Source: Hyphomicrobium sp.
GTDB taxonomy: Bacteria; Pseudomonadota; Alphaproteobacteria; Rhizobiales; Hyphomicrobiaceae
Direction of reading: 5' to 3'
DNA: 64,000 nucleotides
Assembly (NCBI GenBank): GCA_013141015.1
Contig: JABFRT010000036.1
Span: 1-64,000 of the forward strand
How positions within the stretch are numbered: position 1 is the first letter of the stretch; every line of letters starts with the position of its first letter. The notes beneath the pieces are model-generated. The model did no database searches, was not told the DNA's origin, and saw only the letters and a program-made list of their open reading frames with translations. The position numbers and the translations under genes are program-made. Positions 18,546 through 28,340 of the stretch are shown piece after piece.

Positions 18546-20681
18546 ATGACGAAATCGACTGCCGCTCGCATCGCCCCCACCCGCACCGAAAACCGGCAAA
18601 ATAAATCGAAATCAAGCGCCGCCAAAAGTCCGGCTAAGCCGGGTGCGAGCCGCAATCCGCTTCTGGCCGCTTGGCCCGGCAAATTCGGCGAGCCGCCGTT
18701 TGCAAAAATTGAAGCCAAGCACTTCCGGCCCGCCTTGCTGGCCGCATTCCGCGCACACAAAGCAGAGATCGAGAAGATCGCCGGCAACGCGGCCAAGCCC
18801 ACTTTCGCGAATACGATTATGGCGCTTGAGAAAAGCGGCGCTTTGCTCGCGCGCGTTGGCGCCGTGTTCAGCAATTTGGAGGCCACCGATTCAACGCCGG
18901 AATTGCAGGATATTGCCCGCGATATGTCGCCCCGCTTTGCGGCGCACGAGACGCAAATTCTGCTCGACCCGAAACTGTTCCGCCGGATCGACGAACTCTA
19001 TCAAAAGCGCGCGGCGCTGAAACTCAATGACGAAGATCTGCGCGTTCTGGAGCGCCACCATCTGACATTCGTGCGGGCGGGCGCGCGGCTCTCCTCGTCA
19101 TCCAAATCGCGGGTTAAGGCCATCAACGCCCGGCTGGCCAGCCTTGTCACGCAGTTCATGCAGAACGTTCTGAAAGACGAACAGTCTTGGCGAATGGTGC
19201 TGGAAGTTGAGTGCGATTTTGAAGGCCTGCCGCAGTCTTTCGTTGACGCCGCAAAACGCGCCGCGGCTGATCAGGGCCTGCCCGGCAAGGGAATCGTCAC
19301 GCTGGCCCGGTCGAGCGTTGAAGGATTTCTGACGTTTTCTAGCCGCCGCGATCTGCGCGAGCAGGCGTTCAAAGCGTGGATCGCGCGCGGTGCGGGCGGT
19401 GGCGATACAGACAACCGCCGCATCGTCTCGGAAGTCGTGTCGCTGCGGACCGAATATGCGCAAGCGATGGGCTTCAAAACATTCGCTGAATTCTATCTTG
19501 AAGACACCATGGCCAAGACTCCGGCGACGGTCCACGACCTAATGACGGCGGTGTGGTCGAAGGCTGTGGTCCGGGCCGGCGAAGAGCGCGATGCGTTGGC
19601 AGCGTATGCGCACGGTGAAGGCGGTAATTTCGAGATTGCGCCCTGGGATTGGCGGTACTACGCCGAGAAGGTGCGCAAGGCCAAATTCGATCTCGATGAG
19701 GCGGAACTTCGCCCCTATCTGCAGCTTGACCGGATGATTGACGCGGCATTCGATTGCGCGACGCGTTTGTTCGGCGTGACGTTTCGCGAGGTTCCAAAAT
19801 TCAAAGGCTACCACCCGGACGTGCGCGCCTGGGAAGTGCTCAGTAAATCCGGGGCAAACGCGGGATTGTTTGTCGGCGATTATTTCGCGCGTTCGTCAAA
19901 GCGCTCGGGCGCCTGGATGTCTAGCTTCCGCACCCAGCACAAGCTTGGCAAAGGCCAGCGTCCGGTCATCATCAACGTGTTGAATTTCGCCAAGGGCGCG
20001 GACGGCGAACCCTCCCTGCTGTCGTTCGATGACGCCCGCACGTTGTTTCATGAATTCGGCCACGGATTGCATGGCCTGCTTTCGAATGTCACGTATCCGT
20101 CGATTGCGGGAACGGCGGTCTCGACCGATTTCGTCGAGCTGCCGTCGCAACTCTATGAGCATTGGCTGTCGACGCCGGAAGTGCTCGGCCGGTATGCGGT
20201 CCATTGTGAAACGGGCAAGCCGATGCCGGAAGAACTGCTCCGGCGTTTGAAGGCTGCGCGCAATTTCAACCAAGGCTTCGCAACGGTCGAATATACTGCG
20301 TCCGCTATGGTCGATATGGCGCTCTATGCGGCGGATGCGGCGAGCGTTGGTGATGTCGAGAAATTCGAGGCTGATACGCTCAAGAGCATTGGCATGCCGC
20401 GCGAAATCGTGATGCGCCACCGCTTGCCGCATTTCATGCATATCATCGGTGGTTATGCAGCCGGATACTACAGCTACTTGTGGTCCGAAGTGATGGACTC
20501 GGACGCATTTGCGGCGTTTGAAGAAACAGGCGACGTGTTCGATCCGGCAATCGCGGGCAAGCTCAAGGAATTCATTTATTCAGCCGGCAACCGCCGCGAT
20601 CCACATGACGCCTACGTAGCGTTCCGCGGCCGCCCGCCGAAGATCGACGGGTTGCTGAAGAAGCGCGGGCTGGCGGCGTAG
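18546..20681 (+). CDS. M3 family metallopeptidase (oligopeptidase A / peptidyl-dipeptidase Dcp type)
   Basis: The 711-residue zinc peptidase has the HEXXH motif in FHEFGHGLHGLL (His502, Glu503, His506), with the third ligand Glu expected in the LPSQLYEHW region about 28 residues later. The helical N-terminal half and the C-terminal HIIGGYAAGYYSYLWSEVMD are typical of Dcp/OpdA, which degrade short peptides in the cytoplasm. A basic, Ser/Lys-rich extension of about 40 residues precedes the family domain. The start ATG follows GAGGAG. Confidence 0.92.
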   Translation: MTKSTAARIAPTRTENRQNKSKSSAAKSPAKPGASRNPLLAAWPGKFGEPPFAKIEAKHFRPALLAAFRAHKAEIEKIAGNAAKPTFANTIMALEKSGALLARVGAVFSNLEATDSTPELQDIARDMSPRFAAHETQILLDPKLFRRIDELYQKRAALKLNDEDLRVLERHHLTFVRAGARLSSSSKSRVKAINARLASLVTQFMQNVLKDEQSWRMVLEVECDFEGLPQSFVDAAKRAAADQGLPGKGIVTLARSSVEGFLTFSSRRDLREQAFKAWIARGAGGGDTDNRRIVSEVVSLRTEYAQAMGFKTFAEFYLEDTMAKTPATVHDLMTAVWSKAVVRAGEERDALAAYAHGEGGNFEIAPWDWRYYAEKVRKAKFDLDEAELRPYLQLDRMIDAAFDCATRLFGVTFREVPKFKGYHPDVRAWEVLSKSGANAGLFVGDYFARSSKRSGAWMSSFRTQHKLGKGQRPVIINVLNFAKGADGEPSLLSFDDARTLFHEFGHGLHGLLSNVTYPSIAGTAVSTDFVELPSQLYEHWLSTPEVLGRYAVHCETGKPMPEELLRRLKAARNFNQGFATVEYTASAMVDMALYAADAASVGDVEKFEADTLKSIGMPREIVMRHRLPHFMHIIGGYAAGYYSYLWSEVMDSDAFAAFEETGDVFDPAIAGKLKEFIYSAGNRRDPHDAYVAFRGRPPKIDGLLKKRGLAA

Positions 20682-20690
20682 CGTTGGCGC

Positions 20691-21476
20691 TCAGAACAGT
20701 CCGGTCCAAGCGGCGGCGATGATTGGGCCGGCTTTGCCTTCTTGAATGAGGACGATGGATTTCTGTGTATCAGCCATCATCACGGCGGCGCGCGGAATCT
20801 GGATTTTCATCGCTTGGCCCTTCCACAAACCAATCGGCGTCATCTCGCGCACGACGTTGGTGTAGACCAGCGTTTTCCCGGCATTCTCGCCACGCTTGAT
20901 GTCAACCGACGCAGACGACTGCACGACGCCCAACCAGATCGTGGCCTCCTTGAAATTGCGGCCCGTGCCGGCAGCACCCGCCGCAATGTTCAGCGTGTTG
21001 CGCTCCTGCCAGAACCACAGTGGCACACGGTTCGGTGCCAATGTTTTGCTGGTCTGCTCAATGGCACTCTTGATATCGGCCGTTTGCGCGCCATTGACGT
21101 GGGTGGTGCCGTTGACGACGACCTGTGGCGTATAGATCGCGCCATCGCCGCGGGCTTTGGCGTAGGCGCGTTGCCGTTCGCTGTTGCGCGCCGAGCCGAG
21201 GGTATCTTTCCAGCCGAGATAGTCCCAGTAGTCGACCGGGAACGACAGCGCGATGACGGTTGGGTCGTTGGCATAAGACTGCAGCACGATGTCGGCTGGC
21301 GGGCATGACGAACACCCTTGGCTGGTGAACAACTCGATCACGGCGCGCGCTGGCACCGCTTGCGGGCCAATTGCATCGTCAGCAGCAGGTTGAGTGTCTT
21401 GCGCGAAGGCCGCTTGGATACCGAACAACGCGACGCAAGTCGTTACGGAAATTGCGGTCAATTTCGACAACAGCAT
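20691..21476 (-). CDS. DUF1223 domain-containing secreted thioredoxin-like protein
   Basis: The 261-residue protein has a signal peptide (about residues 1-25, ending AFAQ) and then VIELFTSQGCSSCPPAD, a CxxC motif in a thioredoxin-like position, and FPVDYWDYLGWKDTLGSA, the DUF1223 hallmark. A role in envelope redox or metal handling is plausible but not shown. It converges with the M3 peptidase gene and lies downstream of acnA on the same strand, separated from it by a terminator. Confidence 0.87.
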   Translation of the reverse strand: MLLSKLTAISVTTCVALFGIQAAFAQDTQPAADDAIGPQAVPARAVIELFTSQGCSSCPPADIVLQSYANDPTVIALSFPVDYWDYLGWKDTLGSARNSERQRAYAKARGDGAIYTPQVVVNGTTHVNGAQTADIKSAIEQTSKTLAPNRVPLWFWQERNTLNIAAGAAGTGRNFKEATIWLGVVQSSASVDIKRGENAGKTLVYTNVVREMTPIGLWKGQAMKIQIPRAAVMMADTQKSIVLIQEGKAGPIIAAAWTGLF

Positions 21477-21664
21477 CAGGGCAATCCTTTGGGCCGCTAC
21501 CAGGCCCGTGTTTCAACAATACTTAAGGCAACCCGCCTGCAAGCTAAAGTGAATTGCCGGTCACGAACGCGAGATACCTTGCAAGCAGTACGGTCGAAGG
21601 TTGTCAAACCTTACAAGCCTTCGAACAATGGGGGGTCAGCAGCGCGCAAGGGTGTCGCCTACGG

Positions 21665-21692
21665 AAAAGGGCCGCCCCTAAGGGCAGCCCTT
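21665..21692 (-). terminator. Terminator downstream of acnA
   Basis: On the minus strand an 11-base hairpin arm (one mismatch, AAGGGCTGCCC with GGGCGGCCCTT) is followed by TTTTCC. It begins about 28 bp after the acnA stop and separates acnA from the DUF1223 gene. Confidence 0.7.
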
Positions 21693-21719
21693 GTTAATCT
21701 TCCAGGTGAATGTCTCAGC

Positions 21720-24434
21720 CTAAGCTGCCAGATTGCGCAAAACGTAATGCAGAATTCCGCCGTTTTTGAAGTACTCGATCTCATCGAGCGTATCGATCCG
21801 GCAGAGGATAGGAACGATCATCTTGGCACCATCAGCTGAGGTGATTTCGGCCTGCATGCGCTGGCGCGGTTTGATGCCGGTCAGACCCGGGATAGAGACG
21901 GTCTCATCACCCTTCAGGCCAAGCGTCTGCCAACTTGTGCCTTCTTCGAAGGTGAATGGGACGATACCCATGCCGACCAAGTTCGAGCGGTGGATACGCT
22001 CGTAGGATTGTGCGATGACCGCGCGAACGCCGAGCAGCGTGGTGCCCTTGGCCGCCCAGTCACGCGATGAGCCATTGCCGTATTCGATGCCAGCAAACAC
22101 CACCAACGGAACATGATCGGCGGCGTACTGCATGGCCGCATCGTAGATCGCCATTTCCTTTTTCGACGGATAGTGGATCGTCAATCCGCCTTCCTTGACG
22201 GCACCGCTGGCATCTTTGACCATGTGGTTCTTGATGCGGATGTTGGCAAACGTGCCGCGCATCATGACTTCGTGGTTGCCGCGCCGTGTGCCGTACTGGT
22301 TGAAGTCGGCAGGCGCCACCTTGTTGTCGAGCAGATATTTGCCGGCGGGGCTCGCTTGCTTGATTGAGCCTGCAGGTGAGATGTGGTCGGTCGTGATCTT
22401 ATCGCCAAATAGACCAAGGATGCGTGCGTTTGCTATGTCGCCGATTGCCGGCGGCGTCTTCTTGATCGTTTGGAAGTACGGCGGGTTCTGCACGTAGGTT
22501 GATTTGTTGTCCCACCCATACGTCAGGCCAGTGCCCGACTTGATGGCCTGCCAATTGGTATCGCCCTTGAACACGTCGGCATAACGCGACTTGAACATTT
22601 CGCGGGTGATGTTGTCGGCCACAAACTTCTGCACTTCGTGCGTCGTCGGCCAGATGTCCTTGAGGAACACTGGCTTGCCGTCGCTGCCCGTGCCCAGCGG
22701 CTCCGTGGTCAGGTCTTTCTGCACCGATCCGGCGAGCGCATACGCGACAACCAGCGGCGGAGACGCCAGATAGTTGGCCTGCACGTCGGGGCTGACGCGG
22801 CCTTCGAAGTTGCGGTTGCCCGACAGCACAGCCGCTGCGATCAAGCCGTTGTCGTTGATCGATTTTGAAATTTCAGGCCGCAGCGGACCGGAGTTCCCGA
22901 TGCAGGTGGTGCAGCCGAAACCGACGAGGTTGAAGCCCAGAGCATCAAGCGCCGGTTGCAGCCCTGCCTTCTCGAGATAGGCGGCAACGACCTGCGATCC
23001 AGGTGCGAGCGATGTCTTCACCCACGGCTTGGTCTTCAAGCCCTTGGCAACAGCATTGCGCGCGAGTAAGCCCGCAGCAATCAGCACGCTCGGGTTCGAG
23101 GTGTTGGTGCAGCTGGTGATGGCGGCAATCGCTACGTCGCCGTGACCGAGATCGAAATCGCGGCCTTCGACCTTGGCGCGTTTGCCGAGTTCGCCGGGCT
23201 TCTTGTATTCGGTTTCGAGCGCGGTTGCGAAGCCGCTCTTGATGTCGGTCAGCGCTATGCGGCCTTCAGGACGCTTCGGGCCAGCCATCGACGGCACGAC
23301 GCCGCCAAGTGCCAGTTCGAGCGTATCGGTGAACACCGGATCAGCCGAGTTGGCCACGCGGAATAGGCCTTGGGCTTTGCTGTAGGCTGCAACCAGCGCG
23401 ATGCGGTGATCGTCGCGGCCCGAGATCGTCAGATAGTTGAGCGTTTCGTCATCGACGGGGAAGAACCCGCAGGTCGCACCGTATTCCGGTGCCATGTTGG
23501 CAATCGTTGCGCGGTCGGCGAGCGTCATGTTGTCGAGGCCGGGCCCGAAGAATTCGACGAATTTGTTGACCACGCCCTTCTTGCGCAGCATCTGCGTGAC
23601 GGTCAACACGAGGTCTGTCGCGGTGACGCCTTCGGGCAAGCGGCCGGTGAGCTTGAAGCCGATGACTTCCGGGATCAGCATCGATTGCGGCTGGCCGAGC
23701 ATGGCGGCTTCCGCTTCAATACCGCCAACGCCCCAGCCGAGCACGGCAAGGCCGTTGATCATAGTGGTGTGGCTGTCGGTGCCGACGACCGTGTCAGGGT
23801 AGGCAACGGTGGCGCCGTCTTCGAGCGTGTTGGTCCAAACGGTCTGCGCCAGATACTCAAGATTGACCTGGTGGCAGATGCCGGTGCCGGGCGGCACGAC
23901 GCGGAAGTTCTCAAACGCGCCCTGGCCCCACTTGAGAAAGTTATAGCGCTCGCCGTTGCGCTCATATTCCAGCGCAACGTTCTGTCCGAGGGACTTGGGC
24001 GTGCCGAATTCATCGACGATGACCGAGTGGTCGATGACCAGATCGACGGGCACCAGCGGGTTGATCTTTTTCGGATCGCCACCGAGCTTGGTCATGCCGT
24101 CGCGCATGGCGGCCAGATCGACGACGGCGGGAACGCCGGTGAAATCCTGCATCAAGACGCGCGCTGGGCGGAAACCGATTTCCTTGCCGGCCTTGCCCTT
24201 GTTGACCAGCCATTCGGCCATCGCCTGAATGTCGGCCTTGGTAACCGTGCGGCCATCTTCATGGCGCAGCAGGTTTTCCAGCAGCACCTTCATCGAGAAG
24301 GGCAATTTCGAGATGCCGGCAAGGCCGTTCTTTTCGGCGTCAGGCAGGGAATAATAGGCGTACGGCTTGCCATCGACGGTCAACGTCTTGCGGCATTTGA
24401 AGCTGTCGTCGGAAATCGGTGTGTTGGCGCTCAA
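21720..24434 (-). CDS. acnA: Aconitate hydratase A
   Basis: AcnA interconverts citrate and isocitrate via cis-aconitate using a 4Fe-4S cluster. The 904-residue length fits AcnA/IRP1. The cluster ligands are in [13 protein letters not shown] and [14 protein letters not shown]; substrate-binding segments include [26 protein letters not shown] and [20 protein letters not shown]. The start ATG at 24434 follows a GGAGG-like site. The region 24435-24606 holds the divergent promoters for acnA and the ccm genes. This acnA/ccmA pairing is usual in Rhizobiales. Confidence 0.97.
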   Translation of the reverse strand: MSANTPISDDSFKCRKTLTVDGKPYAYYSLPDAEKNGLAGISKLPFSMKVLLENLLRHEDGRTVTKADIQAMAEWLVNKGKAGKEIGFRPARVLMQDFTGVPAVVDLAAMRDGMTKLGGDPKKINPLVPVDLVIDHSVIVDEFGTPKSLGQNVALEYERNGERYNFLKWGQGAFENFRVVPPGTGICHQVNLEYLAQTVWTNTLEDGATVAYPDTVVGTDSHTTMINGLAVLGWGVGGIEAEAAMLGQPQSMLIPEVIGFKLTGRLPEGVTATDLVLTVTQMLRKKGVVNKFVEFFGPGLDNMTLADRATIANMAPEYGATCGFFPVDDETLNYLTISGRDDHRIALVAAYSKAQGLFRVANSADPVFTDTLELALGGVVPSMAGPKRPEGRIALTDIKSGFATALETEYKKPGELGKRAKVEGRDFDLGHGDVAIAAITSCTNTSNPSVLIAAGLLARNAVAKGLKTKPWVKTSLAPGSQVVAAYLEKAGLQPALDALGFNLVGFGCTTCIGNSGPLRPEISKSINDNGLIAAAVLSGNRNFEGRVSPDVQANYLASPPLVVAYALAGSVQKDLTTEPLGTGSDGKPVFLKDIWPTTHEVQKFVADNITREMFKSRYADVFKGDTNWQAIKSGTGLTYGWDNKSTYVQNPPYFQTIKKTPPAIGDIANARILGLFGDKITTDHISPAGSIKQASPAGKYLLDNKVAPADFNQYGTRRGNHEVMMRGTFANIRIKNHMVKDASGAVKEGGLTIHYPSKKEMAIYDAAMQYAADHVPLVVFAGIEYGNGSSRDWAAKGTTLLGVRAVIAQSYERIHRSNLVGMGIVPFTFEEGTSWQTLGLKGDETVSIPGLTGIKPRQRMQAEITSADGAKMIVPILCRIDTLDEIEYFKNGGILHYVLRNLAA

Positions 24435-24663
24435 GGTCTAGCCTCCTTTAAGGATCGACAGAGAGCCGCGCCGCCGGAGTGCCGACGGATCGAGAACGGT
24501 GCGCGGGATGCCTGAGCAGCTCCGGGCGGAACGCCTCGCTTTTGCGCTAGCGGAAGGTCGTGCGAGGCACTTATATAGCCGAGCGGGGGCGTAAGTACAC
24601 CCGACCTTGGAGGCAAAATTTGTTGCGCTCTATTGCCACCCTCCATTCGATCCAACGGTGCCC

Positions 24664-25293
24664 TTGTCCGTGCAGCTCGTCGCCGAAAATCTGGTCATTG
24701 AACGCGGTGGAAGGGTCATTGTCAGTGGCGTTTCACTGGCCGTTCAAAGCGGCGAAGCTTTGCTGCTGACGGGCGCCAATGGTGCCGGAAAAACCACGCT
24801 TTTGCGGGCACTTGCCGGGTTTCTGCCGCTCCTATCGGGGGCCGTGCGGCTAGAGCCGGCCGACGACGACAAGCCGCTCGCCGAAGCCGTCCACGCCATT
24901 GGACACGCCAATGCCGTTAAGGCGCACCTGACGGTCAAAGAGAACTTGTTGTTCTGGGCCCGGTTTTTGGGAGGTGAGGCGGGTGCCGCCGCCCGAACCG
25001 ATGCCGCGCTCAACGCCTTCGCCTTAACTGAACTTGAGGAATTTCCGGCCAGTTATCTCTCCGCTGGGCAAAAGCGCCGGTTGGGCCTTGCCCGGCTCGT
25101 CGCTGCCCCGCGCCCGATCTGGCTGCTGGACGAGCCGACGGTCTCACTGGACGCCGCATCGACTGCCAGCCTTGCGGCCATCGTCAACGCCCACACCAGA
25201 GGCGGCGGCATGGTCATTGCCGCGACCCACCTTCCGCTCGGCTTGGAGCGCACGCGCGAATTCCGCCTGCAACGCGGAGGAAAAGCCGCGTGA
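24664..25293 (+). CDS. ccmA: Heme exporter ATP-binding protein CcmA
   Basis: CcmA is the ATPase of the CcmABCD complex that releases holo-CcmE during c-type cytochrome maturation. It has Walker A TGANGAGKTTLLRALAG, the signature LSAGQKRRLGLARLV and Walker B IWLLDEPTVSLD. The start is unclear: TTG 24664 or GTG 24670 agree with the family N-terminus, while an upstream in-frame TTG at 24607 would add 19 atypical residues. It overlaps ccmB by 4 bp. Confidence 0.92.
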   Translation: MSVQLVAENLVIERGGRVIVSGVSLAVQSGEALLLTGANGAGKTTLLRALAGFLPLLSGAVRLEPADDDKPLAEAVHAIGHANAVKAHLTVKENLLFWARFLGGEAGAAARTDAALNAFALTELEEFPASYLSAGQKRRLGLARLVAAPRPIWLLDEPTVSLDAASTASLAAIVNAHTRGGGMVIAATHLPLGLERTREFRLQRGGKAA

Positions 25294-25970
25294 ACAATTT
25301 TCTGACCTTGATCGCCCGTGATTTGAAGTTGGCGGTTCGCGAAGGAGGTGCGATTGGTACGGCGCTCGGCTTTTTCTTGCTGGTGGTCGCCATGATGCCA
25401 CTGGGCTTGGGCCCCGATCTCAAGCTTTTGACCCGCATAGCGCCCGGCATTTTGTGGATCGCGCTGCTGCTGGCGGCGCTGCTGTCGCTGGGGCGGATCT
25501 TCGAATCTGATGCTGACGATGGCGCGCTTGACGTGATGGCCACGTCGCCGATGCCGCTCGAACTGGTCGCCGCCGCCAAGGCTGCCGCGCACTGGATCTC
25601 GACCGGCATCCCCTTGGCCCTGCTGGCACCTGTGCTCGGTATCTTGCTCAATCTGGATATTGCCGCCTATCCGGCGCTGATCGCGACCATGCTGGCTGGC
25701 ACTCCGGCGGTCAGCTTTATCGGGGCAATCGGGGCGGCATTGACGCTGAAAGCCCGGCGCGGCGGGCTTCTGCTCGCGCTGGTCGTTTTGCCGCTATATA
25801 TCCCGACCCTGATTTTCGGCATTTCGGCGGTCAGCGCGGTAACCCTTAACATGGGCGCGCAATCCGGCGCCTTCTTATCCTCGTTTTTGATCCTTATCGC
25901 GATCTCGCTGGCGAGCGTGGTCCTTGGACCGCTGGCCGCTGCGGCAGCTTTACGTATTCAAATGCAATAA
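25290..25970 (+). CDS. ccmB: Heme exporter permease CcmB
   Basis: The 226-residue protein has six hydrophobic segments and starts with a GTG overlapping the ccmA stop. The FLLVVAMMPLGLGPD segment and the C-terminal PLAAAAALRIQMQ ending match CcmB. It forms the membrane part of the CcmABCD complex in the inner membrane. Confidence 0.92.
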   Translation: MNNFLTLIARDLKLAVREGGAIGTALGFFLLVVAMMPLGLGPDLKLLTRIAPGILWIALLLAALLSLGRIFESDADDGALDVMATSPMPLELVAAAKAAAHWISTGIPLALLAPVLGILLNLDIAAYPALIATMLAGTPAVSFIGAIGAALTLKARRGGLLLALVVLPLYIPTLIFGISAVSAVTLNMGAQSGAFLSSFLILIAISLASVVLGPLAAAAALRIQMQ

Positions 25971-26027
25971 ACCGTTGCCGTGCGCCGTTTTCTTGTGTCG
26001 AGCGGCTGAAAGGGATACATCCCGCCC

Positions 26028-26831
26028 ATGCAAAGTCATTCTTCAAATCCGGATCAAAGACCCGATCACAGGCAAGGCCAAAGTCTGGCTCAGCGTTTGG
26101 CCAATCCAACCCGGTTTATGGAACTTTCGGCAAAGCTGCTGCCAGCGTTCGCTGGCGCCGCGACTGCGGTCATCTTGTATGGGCTGTTCTTAGTATTCTT
26201 CAACTCGCCGGCCGACTATCAGCAGGGTGAGACGGTCCGCATTATGTATATCCACGTGCCAAGCGCGTGGCTCTCAATGATGGCCTATGGCTTGGTTGCG
26301 GTTTCAAGCTTCGGGCTGCTGGTATTCCGCCATCCGTTGGCCGATGTGTCCGCCAAAGCCGCCGTGCCGATTGGCGCTGCCTTCACGTTCCTGGCGCTGC
26401 TCACCGGGTCGCTTTGGGGCAAGCCGATGTGGGGCACCTATTGGGTGTGGGACGCACGTCTCACCTCGGTGCTGGTGCTGTTCTTTCTCTATCTCGGACT
26501 GATGGCGCTGCGTTCGTCTCTGGAAGATGAAACGCTCGCCGCCAAGCTGACGGCCGTGCTGGCGCTGGTCGGCGTCACGCTGCTGCCGATCATCAAATTC
26601 TCGGTCAACTGGTGGAACACGCTGCACCAGCCATCGACGGGTTTTACGACGTCAATTGATCCAAGCATGCGCTGGCCGCTGTGGATCATGGCGATTGGCT
26701 TTTCGCTGCTTTTCTTTGCCATGCACATGAAGGGTATGCGCAATGAAGTGCTGCGCCGCCGCGTCAAGGCATTGCGTTTGGCGGATGTTGCGCGGCGCGA
26801 AAGTGCCCCAGATCCTGTAGCGGCGGAGTGA
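26028..26831 (+). CDS. ccmC: Heme transporter CcmC
   Basis: CcmC loads heme onto CcmE at the outer face of the inner membrane. The 267-residue protein has six membrane segments and the tryptophan-rich heme-handling motif WGKPMWGTYWVWDARLTS (about residues 127-144). Histidines flank it, in IMYIHVPSAW and WWNTLHQPSTG, as in the family. A polar N-terminal extension of about 30 residues precedes the first segment. The stop is next to the ccmD start. Confidence 0.94.
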   Translation: MQSHSSNPDQRPDHRQGQSLAQRLANPTRFMELSAKLLPAFAGAATAVILYGLFLVFFNSPADYQQGETVRIMYIHVPSAWLSMMAYGLVAVSSFGLLVFRHPLADVSAKAAVPIGAAFTFLALLTGSLWGKPMWGTYWVWDARLTSVLVLFFLYLGLMALRSSLEDETLAAKLTAVLALVGVTLLPIIKFSVNWWNTLHQPSTGFTTSIDPSMRWPLWIMAIGFSLLFFAMHMKGMRNEVLRRRVKALRLADVARRESAPDPVAAE

Positions 26832-26836
26832 CCACA

Positions 26837-27031
26837 ATGAACCTTGGCACCCATGCGGCATTCATTTTGATTTCCTATGGCGCGACCGCGCTGGTAATTG
26901 CCGCTCTGATTGGTTGGCTGATCGCCGATGGCCGCCGCCAGCTCGCAGCCCTGGCCGATCTTGAAGCCCGCGGCGTGCGCCGCCGTTCGTCCACTCCATC
27001 CTCAGCTCCCCCGCAACCGGAAAACCGTTGA
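26837..27031 (+). CDS. ccmD: Heme exporter protein CcmD
   Basis: The 64-residue protein has one membrane segment (FILISYGATALVIAALIGWL) followed by a basic tail, the usual CcmD layout. CcmD stabilises the CcmABC complex and is needed to release holo-CcmE. The ATG at 26837 has GGAG at a good distance; a GTG at 26828 overlapping the ccmC stop is an alternative. The stop overlaps the ccmG start. Confidence 0.88.
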   Translation: MNLGTHAAFILISYGATALVIAALIGWLIADGRRQLAALADLEARGVRRRSSTPSSAPPQPENR

Positions 27032-27618
27032 TGACCCGCGAAAAGCCTGCACTCATGCGCCTGCTGCCGGTCTTGGTTTTTGCCGGCATTGCCGTGTTTT
27101 TCGCGGTTGCCCTGATGACGGGTGATCCGTCGAAAATCCCATCGACATTGATCGGCAAACCGGTGCCGGTGACGGCGTTTCCAGCCGTCGAAGAATTGAC
27201 AGCCGACGGCAAGCCGGTCCCCGGATTCGTCAGTGCCGATCTGGCGAAAGGCAAAGCAACGGTCGTGAATTTCTGGGCGTCGTGGTGCGCGCAATGCGTC
27301 GAAGAGCATCCGCTTCTCGATAAACTCGCCGCCACGTCGGGTGCTGATCTGCTCGGCGTGAACTACAAAGATACGGGCGTTGCCGCGCGCCGCTATCTCG
27401 GCCGTTATGGCAACCCCTATGCGGCTGTCGGCACGGACGCTAACGGCCGCAACGCCATAGACTGGGGCGTCTACGGTATGCCGGAAACGTTCGTGATCAA
27501 CGGCAAGGGCGAGATTGTTTACAAGCACGTTGGCCCGTTGTCGCCCGAGGCCATTGAAACCAAAATCATGCCGGCGATTGCTAAGGCCAAGACCGCGGTT
27601 GCCGCCAACGCGCCTTAA
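27031..27618 (+). CDS. ccmG: Thiol:disulfide interchange protein CcmG/DsbE
   Basis: This membrane-anchored periplasmic thioredoxin reduces apocytochrome c cysteines before heme attachment. A hydrophobic anchor (LLPVLVFAGIAVFFAVALM) is followed by VVNFWASWCAQC, with the redox CxxC near residue 85, and the GVYGMPETFVING cis-proline region. The middle residues AQ replace the usual VP/EP of the WCxxC motif. The ATG at 27031 overlaps the ccmD stop. The cluster ends here; ccmE, ccmF and ccmH must lie elsewhere. Confidence 0.93.
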   Translation: MTREKPALMRLLPVLVFAGIAVFFAVALMTGDPSKIPSTLIGKPVPVTAFPAVEELTADGKPVPGFVSADLAKGKATVVNFWASWCAQCVEEHPLLDKLAATSGADLLGVNYKDTGVAARRYLGRYGNPYAAVGTDANGRNAIDWGVYGMPETFVINGKGEIVYKHVGPLSPEAIETKIMPAIAKAKTAVAANAP

Positions 27619-27619
27619 G

Positions 27620-28258
27620 CTACAGTGGATAGAAAATACCGCGAGAGTGGTTGAGAATGGTCAGCTGACCGGTTGCGATATCGAAATGCGCGCCGTGCAG
27701 ATTGAGGCGTCCCTTTTCTTCGAGGTCGCGCACAAACGGGAACGTGCGCAGGTTTTTGATCGACGCTTTGACACCCTCGAACTCAAGCGCCTTCTGCTGC
27801 TCGGCATGCGGCTTCATTTGGTGCGACGACAGAACCGACAAGCGCGCGTCGTCGAGCATCGACATCCACTTTGAAATGAAATGCGCTTCCGTCTGAATGG
27901 CAGCACTCTGGTCGAGCGCGGCTTTGATACCGCCACAGCCCGAGTGGCCCATAATGATCAGATTTTTGATGCGCAAGTTCATGACGGCATATTCAATGGC
28001 CGTGCTGACGCCGTGATACTTGCCGCCCGTCTCGTAGGGTGGAACAAGGTTGGCGACGTTGCGGACAACGAACAATTCGCCGGGCATGGCAGAAAAAATA
28101 GTTTCAGGATCAACCCGGCTGTCGCAACACGAAATGATCATCGTGTCTGGGTTCTGCCCATAGGTCGCGAGTTCTTCGTATTGGTCGGCATTGGGGGCGA
28201 AATGCCGGTGTTTGAAACGCCGGAAGCGGTCGGTGAGGGTTTCTGGAAAGCTGCTCAT
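27620..28258 (-). CDS. Beta-class carbonic anhydrase
   Basis: The 212-residue enzyme interconverts CO2 and bicarbonate with a zinc ion. The ligands are in IISCCDSRVDPE (Cys, with the Asp/Arg dyad) and IMGHSGCGGIKAAL (His and Cys). The ATG at 28258 follows GGGAGA at good spacing; the frame is open to 28363 but the extra residues are not conserved-looking. Its stop is one base from the ccmG stop (convergent). Confidence 0.94.
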   Translation of the reverse strand: MSSFPETLTDRFRRFKHRHFAPNADQYEELATYGQNPDTMIISCCDSRVDPETIFSAMPGELFVVRNVANLVPPYETGGKYHGVSTAIEYAVMNLRIKNLIIMGHSGCGGIKAALDQSAAIQTEAHFISKWMSMLDDARLSVLSSHQMKPHAEQQKALEFEGVKASIKNLRTFPFVRDLEEKGRLNLHGAHFDIATGQLTILNHSRGIFYPL

Positions 28259-28340
28259 TTCGTGTTCTCCCGGCGTCATGTCAACGCTGATGCAATCTGA
28301 TGCTTTGGCTCGCTTCAGGTGGCGTTGGTGTGACTGCACG

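Noticed and set aside
23370-24515. 381-codon plus-strand frame opposite acnA
   Set aside because: The acnA frame on the other strand has every aconitase motif; this frame has none.
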